From NCBI GenBank assembly GCA_004292755.1, contig RDXE01000065.1, forward strand, positions 1 to 35,658: 35,658 bases of DNA. Direction: 5' to 3'. Below, in pieces: positions 7,275 through 15,013 of the stretch (position 1 is the first letter of the stretch; each line of letters starts with the position of its first letter). Position numbers and translations under genes: made by a program. The DNA comes from Alphaproteobacteria bacterium. GTDB taxonomy: Bacteria; Pseudomonadota; Alphaproteobacteria; Elsterales; Elsteraceae. The notes under the pieces are model-generated. The model ran no database searches, had not been told where the DNA came from, and saw nothing but the letters and a program-made list of their open reading frames with translations.

Positions 7275-9134
7275 TCACACGCTCACCGCCTCGAAAATCG
7301 CCGCCTTGAACGCCTCAGCAATCACTTTGGGGTCACCAATCGGCGACTGCCGGACCAGCACAGGGAGCCGCCGCCGCAACTCCGCGCGGACCTCCGGCGA
7401 CCGCAACAAATGAATGGCCAGGTCGATCTGGGCGTTGAAGGATGGTGCGATCAGGCTGGACTCGCCAATGGCATCCAGGATCGCAACTGTATGTCGCCCG
7501 GCGATCGTTTCGCCGCGACTGGTGACAACAGGCACGCCCGCCGACAATGCTTGTAACGACGTGAGATTGCCGGTGAAGGGTTGGGTATCAACGACCAAGG
7601 TGTATTTCGCCAGTCTATCGCGGAAGGTCGTGGTACTAACGGACATCGACATCGTTACGCGGTCAGGTTGAATGCCAGCCTTATGCATCGCTCTCTTCAC
7701 CCTGCCCTCAATAAATGGGGAATACTTACTGCAATCAATTGCGAAACGCACCTCTGGCATGGCGTCCAGTATTTCTCTAATCATCTGGAACCATTTATCC
7801 GTGAGTTTGAATTCAGAAGCAATGGAGCCAATGACTAAACGATCTGAGGGTTCCTCGAGTGGATCCAGACAATGACCGTGTAGGGATTCAAAAATTTTCA
7901 ATGGAAACGGAGTTCTGATGATCCTTTCCGAAAACTCCTCAGGGTTAGCATCTCCGAACACTGACTCAGCGAAGATATAGCTGTCTATCCCAATCTCGCC
8001 ACTGGTAAAGAACATGTTCGAGAATGACGCAATGCGCTTCGCTGGTCGAAAGTACAGCACGGAATCATCACCTAAAACTCCAGGATTATCGAAAGTGATC
8101 AGCAGATCGAGCTGGTCGTTCTTGATCGCCTGGGCGCGTTCCAGCGACGTGAGTCCACGCAATCCGCGCAGAGACAGGAGCCAATCAGTTCCTGCTGTGT
8201 CATGATACTTGTCTGGCAAACGCTGCGAGTATCCGAAAAACACTATGTCGTCTTTACTGAGATGGCTTAAACACTGAACATTGACTATTGAGTTGAAATA
8301 CTGCCAGAGAATTCCAACCCGAAGAGGGCGCGCCGGATTGGGTTCGGCATGAACTGGAACTTGCGGTTCTGTTGGCCTCGCCCCACAGAAATCACGTACT
8401 TGGCGACCATACTCCCGGCCTAAAACTGCCAGATCCTGCTGGGACAAATGTCCACAGAACGCAGCAAATAGGACCCAGAGCTGACTAAGCTCAACTCCCT
8501 GACTTCTGTCACGGACATGATGTTGGATGGCATTCCAAAATCTATCCCCGATCTCTAAGTCTGAAAAATTCCAGCATTGCGATAATACAAATAAAGTAAG
8601 GTCATGCCGTGTCGTTTGAGTCTGGATCTCACCTACTAAAGTTGCCGCCTCCTCGATCTTTCCAGAAAACACGAGGCACAAAGTTGACAGAAAATCACCC
8701 GTTTCTCCGTAAGTTTCATCCGATCGCCAAGGTTTCAGCACCTCTAGCGCGGTTTCGTATCGTCCGTAGGCAATGTGTGCGGTTGAGATCACGATCGCCG
8801 TGCCCGCATCGTCAGGCTCGATATCGATTTCTGGGTAGCCCTGCCCATAGGGGAGGATTGTCGATTCCTCAGCCTCCAGCAGCGCGAGCCAGGCTCGCGC
8901 GCGGTTGGAGGATGAGGACTGCTTCAAAAGGTCCCTCCAAGGTGACAAAGAGGAGGGCACTCCGACGCCCGTTGGTGACCAGTTGTCAAACTTCCAGACA
9001 GGAATCACCTGGTCCCAGTCAGCGTCATTGAGCGCCCTGCCCCGGGCGACGTACCGTTGAAGGAGCGAAATGGCACCAGCTTGATATCCGGCATGAATAA
9101 GAGAAAGAGCCGAATCAATCACTGGGGAAGGCAT
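7275..9134 (-). CDS. GT41-like (O-GlcNAc transferase-related) glycosyltransferase
   Basis: The 619-residue protein looks like a divergent member of the SPINDLY/O-GlcNAc transferase group. The N-terminal half is helical and TPR-like, for example AHIAYGRYETALEVLKPW. The catalytic region begins at about residue 270 with LRVGILWQYF, has DLLITFDNPG and then PAKRIASFSN in the place of the family's RPAPIQ segment, and ends with DTQPFTGNLTSLQALSAGVP followed by VVTSRGETIAGR (516-547), which closely resembles the UDP-sugar-binding end of these enzymes. The family's catalytic histidine near the start of the catalytic region is not obvious. GGAG eight bases before the ATG supports the start. The middle is clearly poorer in G+C than its neighbours (about 45% by hand count at 7741-7920). 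Acceptor and donor are unknown; no flagellin or other likely target is nearby. Confidence 0.68.
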   Translation of the reverse strand: MPSPVIDSALSLIHAGYQAGAISLLQRYVARGRALNDADWDQVIPVWKFDNWSPTGVGVPSSLSPWRDLLKQSSSSNRARAWLALLEAEESTILPYGQGYPEIDIEPDDAGTAIVISTAHIAYGRYETALEVLKPWRSDETYGETGDFLSTLCLVFSGKIEEAATLVGEIQTQTTRHDLTLFVLSQCWNFSDLEIGDRFWNAIQHHVRDRSQGVELSQLWVLFAAFCGHLSQQDLAVLGREYGRQVRDFCGARPTEPQVPVHAEPNPARPLRVGILWQYFNSIVNVQCLSHLSKDDIVFFGYSQRLPDKYHDTAGTDWLLSLRGLRGLTSLERAQAIKNDQLDLLITFDNPGVLGDDSVLYFRPAKRIASFSNMFFTSGEIGIDSYIFAESVFGDANPEEFSERIIRTPFPLKIFESLHGHCLDPLEEPSDRLVIGSIASEFKLTDKWFQMIREILDAMPEVRFAIDCSKYSPFIEGRVKRAMHKAGIQPDRVTMSMSVSTTTFRDRLAKYTLVVDTQPFTGNLTSLQALSAGVPVVTSRGETIAGRHTVAILDAIGESSLIAPSFNAQIDLAIHLLRSPEVRAELRRRLPVLVRQSPIGDPKVIAEAFKAAIFEAVSV

Positions 9135-9178
9135 TTCAACTGCTCCATTCTGGGCTGCAGGCCTTTCCGGCTGGCGAC

Positions 9179-9240
9179 GACTGAGTGTTGAGGGTTAAGC
9201 GGTGAAGCGCCACTGCGCTGTGCCGATCCACCACTCAGTC
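9179..9240. repeat. Nested inverted repeat between the DUF1467 gene and the glycosyltransferase gene
   Basis: GACTGAGTG at 9179-9187 is the perfect reverse complement of CACTCAGTC at 9232-9240. Between them AGCGC (9206-9210) and GCGCT (9215-9219) form a second hairpin with a CACT loop. The structure lies just after the last gene of the long nuo-containing unit on the - strand, so it may help end transcription, but no run of T follows it. Its role is uncertain. Confidence 0.45.
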
Positions 9241-9257
9241 ACACACGGCCCCACCAC

Positions 9258-9509
9258 CTAGCCGAGCGGCGCCACCCAGCGACGGAACGACACCATGTCC
9301 GACGCCACAACCGCATAGACGATCAGCCACAGCACGGCTGTGATGATGGTCGTCCACATCGCTTTCCAGGCCAGCCGAGGATGCTCCGGGGCGGAGGTGG
9401 CATGACCCACCACCGGCTCCGCCACTGGCCTCGCCTTCCAGGGCAGGACAGCGAACAGCACTGTCCACCACAGGATCACGAATACAACGATCCCAGAGAC
9501 CACGCTCAT
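9258..9509 (-). CDS. DUF1467 family small membrane protein
   Basis: This is an 83-residue protein of unknown function with two membrane-spanning segments, at about residues 3-22 (VVSGIVVFVILWWTVLFAVL) and 50-68 (WTTIITAVLWLIVYAVVAS), and a short polar loop between. The family is found in alphaproteobacteria directly after mce, which is the arrangement here: the start at 9509 overlaps the mce stop in an ATGA. A longer reading from an upstream frame position is possible but would lie inside mce. It ends the tightly packed gene series that begins with nuoA; in many relatives proS follows, but here the next gene is a glycosyltransferase. Confidence 0.85.
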   Translation of the reverse strand: MSVVSGIVVFVILWWTVLFAVLPWKARPVAEPVVGHATSAPEHPRLAWKAMWTTIITAVLWLIVYAVVASDMVSFRRWVAPLG

Positions 9510-9910
9510 GCTTGCTCGAGCTCCACCAGCGTGCCGCAAAAGTCCTTCGGGTGAAGGAACAGAACGGGCTTGTCGTGCGCGCCGATCCTGGGGTCGCCCG
9601 ACCCCAACACCCGCGCCCCCTGGGCAATCAGATGGTCGCGGGCGGCCAAAATGTCATCCACCTCGTAGCAGACATGGTGCATGCCGCCAGAGGGGTTCTT
9701 GTCCAGAAAGCCGCGGATCGGTGAGTCGGCGCCCAAAGGGTGCAGCAGCTCAATCTTGGTGTTCGGCAAGGAGACAAACACCGTGGTGACACCGTGGGCG
9801 GGCAGGTCAATCGCCTCGGAGACCGTCGCGCCCAGCAGGGTGCGATACGTGGCGCTGGCTGCCGCCAAATCGGGGACGACGATTGCAACGTGGTTCAACC
9901 GACCAATCAT
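9506..9910 (-). CDS. mce: Methylmalonyl-CoA epimerase
   Basis: The enzyme interconverts (R)- and (S)-methylmalonyl-CoA, linking propionyl-CoA breakdown to succinyl-CoA. The 134-residue protein is a vicinal oxygen chelate fold with two beta-alpha-beta-beta-beta repeats: LNHVAIVVPDL at the start (metal ligand His7), GGMHHVCYEVDD (His78 or His79) and GTLVELEQ (Glu130) at the end. The length is typical. A strong GGAGG about nine bases before the ATG supports the start. It overlaps the downstream DUF1467 gene by four bases and follows the small secreted protein gene after 33 bases. No methylmalonyl-CoA mutase or propionyl-CoA carboxylase gene is in the window. Confidence 0.93.
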   Translation of the reverse strand: MIGRLNHVAIVVPDLAAASATYRTLLGATVSEAIDLPAHGVTTVFVSLPNTKIELLHPLGADSPIRGFLDKNPSGGMHHVCYEVDDILAARDHLIAQGARVLGSGDPRIGAHDKPVLFLHPKDFCGTLVELEQA

Positions 9911-9943
9911 GCTGCCCTGCCCTCCTTGCCGTCTTCGGTCCGG

Positions 9944-10339
9944 CTAGCGCCGCACCTGCCATACCTCAATGCCAACCCCCGCCCCAGGGGTGCCGGCCCA
10001 TGCGCCTTGCCAGTCACCCTGCCCGGTTGGGCGGTAGACGGCGATGAACAGAGTGGAGCCTGTCCGATCAATGATCGCGACGGACAGTTGATCTCCCACC
10101 ATCAACCCGATTCCGGCATAGGCATCGGTGCCAATCTGCCAGACCACCTCAAACCGCTGATCTTGGCGGCGCACGGCAACGGTACCCGGACCATAGGCCT
10201 GACCATTGGGCGCGGTGCCTGACACGACATAGGTGCCGCTGGGATCGCGCGTTTGCGCAACTGCCAAAGGGCAGGCCCAAAGACCAGCGATCAACACAGC
10301 CACCAGGACCGCCCGCAGGCGAGTCAACACAGCTGCCAT
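9944..10339 (-). CDS. Small secreted protein of unknown function
   Basis: The 131-residue protein is not recognised as a named family. It has a clear Sec-type signal peptide: Arg at 7 and 9, a hydrophobic core to about residue 22, and a likely cut after AVA at residue 28. The single Cys of the signal is not in a lipobox. The mature part of about 103 residues is beta-rich, with repeated Gly and aromatic positions (GTYVVSGTAPNGQAYGPGTV, FEVVWQIGTDAYAGIGL, STLFIAVYRP, GDWQGAWAGTP), suggesting a small beta-barrel or sandwich. The start lies four bases after the rnj stop and mce follows after 33 bases, so it is probably co-transcribed with both. Its place between rnj and mce suggests a conserved companion but gives no function. 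Confidence 0.75.
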   Translation of the reverse strand: MAAVLTRLRAVLVAVLIAGLWACPLAVAQTRDPSGTYVVSGTAPNGQAYGPGTVAVRRQDQRFEVVWQIGTDAYAGIGLMVGDQLSVAIIDRTGSTLFIAVYRPTGQGDWQGAWAGTPGAGVGIEVWQVRR

Positions 10340-10343
10340 TGGC

Positions 10344-12023
10344 CTAGACCCTTACCACCAGCACCTCCAGGTGCGGCTTCAAGCCAAGCACGGACTTCAC
10401 GGCCCGGCGGAACGCCACCCGACCAGCCTCAGCCACGGCGGCATCATCTTGTCGACGCGCGTCACTGGGAAGCGCCTCCAACGCCGCACGCACGGCGTGG
10501 GACAGCACCTCGGCCTCGGCCGTGCTCTCGGTGTCAACCAGACCTGGAAGACTGACCGCAGGGTCAGCGACCACCCTGCCCTTGCGATCCAGCACCAAGG
10601 TGCAGACGGCAACGCCTTGATTGGCAACGCGTTGGCGCGCCTTCATCTGCGGGCCATCCATCGGGATCAAGCGGTTGCCGTCCACCGCCAGCCGACCGCT
10701 GGTGACCCGATCAATCACAACCGGATCGCCAGGTCCCAGGCGCAGAACCTGGCCGTTTTCCACCACAGGCGCGTGGGGCACCTGACAGCCGAGGGCGAAG
10801 CGCGCATGCTCCACCAAGTGGCGATGCTCCCCATGCACCGGCACGACGATCCGTGGCTTCAGATGGGCGTAGAGCCGGGCCAACTCATCGCGGGCCGGGT
10901 GCCCAGAAACGTGGACGAAGTGATCCCGCTCCGTCAGCACTTCAATGCCCTGGCGGGCCAGTTGGTCGTGCAGCCGCCCAATTGCCTTTTCATTACCCGG
11001 GATGATCCGGGAGGAGAAAATGACGCTATCGCCCTCTTCCAGCACGATGTGCGGGTGATTGTCGAAGGCGATGCGGGCCAGTGCCGCGCGCGGCTCGCCC
11101 TGGCTGCCCGTGCAGATGAGGCAGACCTTATCCCTGGGGAGATAGCCCGCATCCTCCTCACTCAAGAAGGGCGGGCAGTTGGTCAGATAACCATTGGCGC
11201 GCGCCGCATCCACCATGTTGCGCAGCGACCGACCGACCAGCGCTGTTGACCGGTCATGGGCGGCCGCCACCGTCGCGATGGTTTCCAGCCGCGCGATGTT
11301 GGAGGCAAAGCAGGCCACGGCAACCCGGTTCTCCAGCCCCGCCATCAAGTCGGCAAGGCTGGCCCGCACGTCAGCCTCTGAGCCAGACTCTCCCTCCTTA
11401 AACACGTTGGTGCTGTCGCCGATCACCGCCAACACGCCATCGCGCCCGATTTCGGCTAGGCGCTGCTCATCGGCCGTGGGGCCGATCAGCGGCGTCGGAT
11501 CCAGCTTCCAGTCTCCGGTGTGCACCACAGTGCCGACTGGCGTTCGGATGGCAACGGCGTTGGGCTCTGGAATCGAATGGGTCAGCGTGACCAACTCAAT
11601 CTCGAACGGCCCAATGCTCGCCCGGCTGGACATCGGCAGGATGGTAAGCGGCACCTCCTGCTCCAACCCCACTTCGCGCAGCTTGCGTTGCAGAACCGTG
11701 GCCGTGAATGGGGTCGCATAGACCCGGCAGCGCAGGCGCGACCACAGATGCGGCACCGCCCCCAGATGATCCTCATGGGCGTGGGTCAGCACCAGCCCGA
11801 CAAGATCCCGGCGCCGTTCGACAATAAATCCGGGGTCAGGCATCACCACATCGATACCCGGCACGCGGTCATCGCCGAAGGTAACACCCAGATCGACCAT
11901 CAACCATTTGCCAGCATAGCCGTAAAGGTTGAGGTTCATGCCAATCTCCCCTGCCCCGCCAAGGGGTAGGAAGATCAGTTCGCGCTGATTCCACAGCGCG
12001 GTCTCAAGTTGATATCCGTCCAC
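10344..12023 (-). CDS. rnj: Ribonuclease J
   Basis: RNase J combines 5'-3' exonuclease and endonuclease activity in RNA processing. The 559-residue protein has the metallo-beta-lactamase core with FLPLGGAGEIGMN at about 18-30 and the zinc motif HAHEDH at 81-86, then the beta-CASP insert (GDSTNVFKEG, CFASNIARLETI, CTGSQGEPRAALARIA, FVHVSGHPARDELARL, VPVHGEHRHL) and a C-terminal domain ending in EVLVVRV. The start is a GTG at 12023, four bases after the coaX stop; no ATG near the conserved N-terminus fits better. The gene is followed after four bases by the small secreted protein gene. Confidence 0.95.
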   Translation of the reverse strand: MDGYQLETALWNQRELIFLPLGGAGEIGMNLNLYGYAGKWLMVDLGVTFGDDRVPGIDVVMPDPGFIVERRRDLVGLVLTHAHEDHLGAVPHLWSRLRCRVYATPFTATVLQRKLREVGLEQEVPLTILPMSSRASIGPFEIELVTLTHSIPEPNAVAIRTPVGTVVHTGDWKLDPTPLIGPTADEQRLAEIGRDGVLAVIGDSTNVFKEGESGSEADVRASLADLMAGLENRVAVACFASNIARLETIATVAAAHDRSTALVGRSLRNMVDAARANGYLTNCPPFLSEEDAGYLPRDKVCLICTGSQGEPRAALARIAFDNHPHIVLEEGDSVIFSSRIIPGNEKAIGRLHDQLARQGIEVLTERDHFVHVSGHPARDELARLYAHLKPRIVVPVHGEHRHLVEHARFALGCQVPHAPVVENGQVLRLGPGDPVVIDRVTSGRLAVDGNRLIPMDGPQMKARQRVANQGVAVCTLVLDRKGRVVADPAVSLPGLVDTESTAEAEVLSHAVRAALEALPSDARRQDDAAVAEAGRVAFRRAVKSVLGLKPHLEVLVVRV

Positions 12024-12027
12024 GGGA

Positions 12028-12807
12028 TCATGTCACGTTGCGTTTGTGGATGAGAAGCAGTCCGTGCAACGTCAGATCAGCGTCGCTGTGATCGATCACA
12101 TCAGTTGCCTGGGCAAACATAGGGGCAAGTCCGCCCGTGGCAACCACTTTCAGACCAGGGTCACTCTCCTGCCGCTCCTGACGGATGCGGGCCACCACAC
12201 CCTCGATCATGGCGACATAGCCCCAATACACGCCAGATTGCATCGCTTCGACCGTATTGGTTGCGACCACCCGCGTGGTGCGGCGGATTGCCACGCGAGG
12301 AAGCTTGGCTGCAGCCATGTACAGCGCCTGGAGCGACAGGTTGATCCCCGGCACGATCACGCCGCCGCGAAAGTTCCCCTCGGCGTCGACCAGATCGAAG
12401 GTTGTCGCGGTCCCAAAATCGACGACCACGAGCGGACCGCCATAGCGGTTGTGAGCGGCGACGGCATTGACCAGACGGTCCGCCCCGGCCTCCTCCGGTC
12501 GGTCAATAATCGCGCGCATGCCCAGGTCACAATTGGGCTCACCAACCACCAATGGGCGGGTCTTGAAGTATTTGGTGCAGAGTGTGATTAGATTAAACAC
12601 CGCCTCTGGCACCACTGAGGACAGAATGGCGGCAGTAATGTCCTGGCGCTGAAGCTCTTCCAGCTGCATCAATTGCGTAAGCCAGACAGCATATTCGTCA
12701 GCTGTGCGTTTGATTTCTGTGGCAGCGCGCCAGGACCCGCGCAGGCGTTCCCCGTCATAGATGGCAAACACGGTGTTGGTGTTGCCGGCATCAATCGCGA
12801 GCAGCAT
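12028..12807 (-). CDS. coaX: Type III pantothenate kinase
   Basis: CoaX carries out the first step of coenzyme A synthesis, phosphorylation of pantothenate, and is not inhibited by CoA in characterised cases. The 259-residue protein shows the ASKHA-fold motifs: the phosphate loop DAGNTNT at 6-12, GADR at 108-111 with the following LVNAVAA, and DFGTATTFD at 130-138. The start at 12807 was chosen because GGAGG lies just upstream and because [11 protein letters not shown] is the usual beginning; an in-frame ATG at 12831 is less likely. The start overlaps the end of birA by 17 bases, and rnj follows after four bases. Confidence 0.95.
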   Translation of the reverse strand: MLLAIDAGNTNTVFAIYDGERLRGSWRAATEIKRTADEYAVWLTQLMQLEELQRQDITAAILSSVVPEAVFNLITLCTKYFKTRPLVVGEPNCDLGMRAIIDRPEEAGADRLVNAVAAHNRYGGPLVVVDFGTATTFDLVDAEGNFRGGVIVPGINLSLQALYMAAAKLPRVAIRRTTRVVATNTVEAMQSGVYWGYVAMIEGVVARIRQERQESDPGLKVVATGGLAPMFAQATDVIDHSDADLTLHGLLLIHKRNVT

Positions 12808-13525
12808 GAACCCCTCCTCCCACACCAACATCGCCAGCGGTGACGCGCACGGGTCCAGTGGCGGTGGTCACCAGCAATGCGCCGTCGCGATCAAGACCTA
12901 GGATCACACCGGAGACCGACCCGGCCTGGACCGTGCGGCCCATCCCCCAGATTCGGCGGGTCCAGTGAGACAGCACGGGCTGCAAGCCCTCCCGCAGCCA
13001 GACCTGGACCCAGGCATCAATGGCGGTGACCAAGTCCGCCAGAAGTTGAGTGCGATCAACGGCATGATCCGCCAGATCAGCCACCTCCCGACCCGGCACG
13101 GCAACGGGGACGAGGTTGAGCCCGATGCCGATCACCACCCACTCAACGGTGGCGCGCGCAGGATCCAAGGCTGATTCGACAAGAATACCGCCCAGCTTGC
13201 CGTCGCCGCGCATCAAGTCGTTTGGCCACTTCAACAGCACTGGTACGGGGCATTGCCGGGCAATCGCCTCACAGGCGGCGACTCCGGCCAGCAACGACAG
13301 TTCCGCCGCGCGCTGAGGTGGCACCCCGGGCCGCAGCAACAGTGAGGCATAGAGATTGCCGACAGGGCTGGTCCAGCCACGGCCAAGGCGCCCGCGCCCG
13401 GCCGTCTGCTGCATTGCGGTGATCACCAATCCGGCAGGCGAGCCGTTGAGCGCGGCCGCCTTGGCCTCATCATTGGTGCTGCCGACGCTGTCCCGTGCGT
13501 CCAGCCGCCACCCGGCAGGAATCAT
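12791..13525 (-). CDS. birA: Biotin--[acetyl-CoA-carboxylase] ligase, without DNA-binding domain
   Basis: The enzyme makes biotinyl-AMP and transfers biotin to carboxylase carrier domains. The 244-residue protein has STNDEA near residue 16, the biotinyl-AMP loop GRGRLGRGW at 43-51, KWPNDLM from 99, GKLGGILVE, and the C-terminal SH3-like domain ([10 protein letters not shown]). It starts directly with the catalytic domain and lacks the helix-turn-helix repressor domain of E. coli BirA, so it should be an enzyme only. Its start overlaps the nuoN stop by four bases (13522-13525) and its end overlaps the coaX start, so translation is probably coupled on both sides. Confidence 0.94.
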   Translation of the reverse strand: MIPAGWRLDARDSVGSTNDEAKAAALNGSPAGLVITAMQQTAGRGRLGRGWTSPVGNLYASLLLRPGVPPQRAAELSLLAGVAACEAIARQCPVPVLLKWPNDLMRGDGKLGGILVESALDPARATVEWVVIGIGLNLVPVAVPGREVADLADHAVDRTQLLADLVTAIDAWVQVWLREGLQPVLSHWTRRIWGMGRTVQAGSVSGVILGLDRDGALLVTTATGPVRVTAGDVGVGGGVHAARD

Positions 13526-15003
13526 CCGCCGAACAGCGTCGCCGCAGCCAGCCGGGCAGGCCCAATCAACGCCGACGGCATGGCAATGAACAGCACGGTG
13601 ACCGCCGTGGACAGGCTGATCACCGCTACCACAGCAGTCGATTGACCTGCTTCGAACTGCACCGTGGGTTCATCGAAGTACATGAGCTTGATGATGCGCA
13701 GGTAATAGTAGGCCCCAACCACACTGGCCAACACCCCCAGCACCGCCAGCGTGGTCAAGCCAGCCTCAATGGCTGCCAGGAACACGTACAGCTTGCCAAA
13801 GAACCCGGCCAGCGGCGGGATGCCCGCCATCGAGAACATCGCCACCGCCAGGGCTGCCGCCAAGCCCGGCCGGGTGCGACTCAAACCAGCCAAATCCGAA
13901 ATCCGGTCAACAGGTTGCCCGTCGATCCTCAGGCACAGCAGGATGCCGAAGGTGGCGGCCGTCATCGGCAGATACAGCGCCATATAGAGGGCGATGCCGG
14001 TGACGCCAGCTTGCGAGCCCGCTGCAAGGCCGACCAGCGCATAGCCCATATGGCCGATCGAACTGTAGGCAAGCAGACGCTTCATGCTGGACTGGCTGAT
14101 CGCCGCGAAGGCACCCAGCGCCATCGAGGCAATCGACACCAGCACGATCACCTGCTGCCATTGGGCCACCAGATGCTCAAACGGACCCGCCAGCACCCGC
14201 ACAAACAAGGCAATCGCGGCAATCTTGGGGGCTGCAGCGAACAGCGCCGTCACCGGGGTGGGGGCACCTTCGTAGACGTCCGGCGTCCACATATGGAACG
14301 GCACGGCCGAGACCTTGAACGCCAACCCAGCGATCACGAAGACCAGCCCAACCACCACGCCAACCGAGGGGAGCGTGTGGGCACCATCGCCGTGGTTCTC
14401 CCCGCCATGGTGCAGGGCAGCCGCAATGGCATCGAACCCAGTGGCGCCGGTAAACCCGTAGACCAAGGAGGCGCCATACAGCAGCATGCCCGAGGACAGG
14501 GCGCCAAGGACGAAGTACTTCAACCCCGCCTCAGTTGAGCGGACGTCGTCACGGTGGAATGAGGCGCAGACATAAAGCGCCAGGCTTTGCAGCTCCAGGC
14601 CAACATACAGCGCCATCAAGCTGTTGGCTGAAATCATCAGCATCATGCCGAGCGTGGCGAGCACCACGAGCACCGGGTACTCAAAGCGGGCAATCTTGGC
14701 GCGCTCGAAGTAATCGATGCTCAGCACCAGTGCCGCGGCGGCGCCCAACAGCGCCAGCACCTTCATGAAAACAGTGAAGCCGTCGGTGCGGAATTGGCCG
14801 TTCATGGCCACCCGTACCTCGCCACCCATGCCCATCACCATCACGGCTGTGATTGCCAGCACCAGCACGGCACCCCAGGCGATGGTCCGCGCGGTATCCC
14901 GCCCGCGCCCGAACACCCCCAGCATCAGCAAGCCCATAGCTGAGACTGCTAGGAACAGTTCCGGCAGGATGATGCCGACATCGGCCATTTGGATCGGAGT
15001 CAT
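13522..15003 (-). CDS. nuoN: NADH-quinone oxidoreductase subunit N
   Basis: NuoN is one of the three antiporter-like membrane subunits of complex I that carry out proton translocation. The 493-residue protein is strongly hydrophobic with about 14 predicted membrane helices. Typical segments are LQSLALYVCASFHRD, YFVLGALSSGMLLYGASL, FKVSAVPFHMWTPDVYEGAP with PTPVTALFAAAPKIAA, and RLLAYSSIGHMGYALVG. It is the last nuo gene; it follows nuoM after 10 bases and its stop overlaps the birA start by four. A loop of uncommon content (HHGGENHGDGAH, near residue 200) lies between two helices. Confidence 0.97.
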   Translation of the reverse strand: MTPIQMADVGIILPELFLAVSAMGLLMLGVFGRGRDTARTIAWGAVLVLAITAVMVMGMGGEVRVAMNGQFRTDGFTVFMKVLALLGAAAALVLSIDYFERAKIARFEYPVLVVLATLGMMLMISANSLMALYVGLELQSLALYVCASFHRDDVRSTEAGLKYFVLGALSSGMLLYGASLVYGFTGATGFDAIAAALHHGGENHGDGAHTLPSVGVVVGLVFVIAGLAFKVSAVPFHMWTPDVYEGAPTPVTALFAAAPKIAAIALFVRVLAGPFEHLVAQWQQVIVLVSIASMALGAFAAISQSSMKRLLAYSSIGHMGYALVGLAAGSQAGVTGIALYMALYLPMTAATFGILLCLRIDGQPVDRISDLAGLSRTRPGLAAALAVAMFSMAGIPPLAGFFGKLYVFLAAIEAGLTTLAVLGVLASVVGAYYYLRIIKLMYFDEPTVQFEAGQSTAVVAVISLSTAVTVLFIAMPSALIGPARLAAATLFGG

Positions 15004-15013
15004 TGGCCGGACC

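Noticed and set aside
7145-7309. A short + strand reading frame (54 codons) starting inside the dif-like site, with one hydrophobic stretch.
   Set aside because: Its start codon lies within the XerC arm, there is no Shine-Dalgarno, its end overlaps the glycosyltransferase gene on the other strand, and the C-terminus is low-complexity Pro/Arg. It is more likely chance.
7126-9240. The glycosyltransferase gene as part of a Xer-integrated mobile element.
   Set aside because: Such an element should have a second dif-like copy at its far end. None was found in 9135-9257, and no integrase, mobilisation or phage gene is present.
9906-9925. The GGAGGGCAGGG region before mce as a regulatory repeat.
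   Set aside because: It is explained by the mce Shine-Dalgarno, with one KOPS-like octamer inside it.
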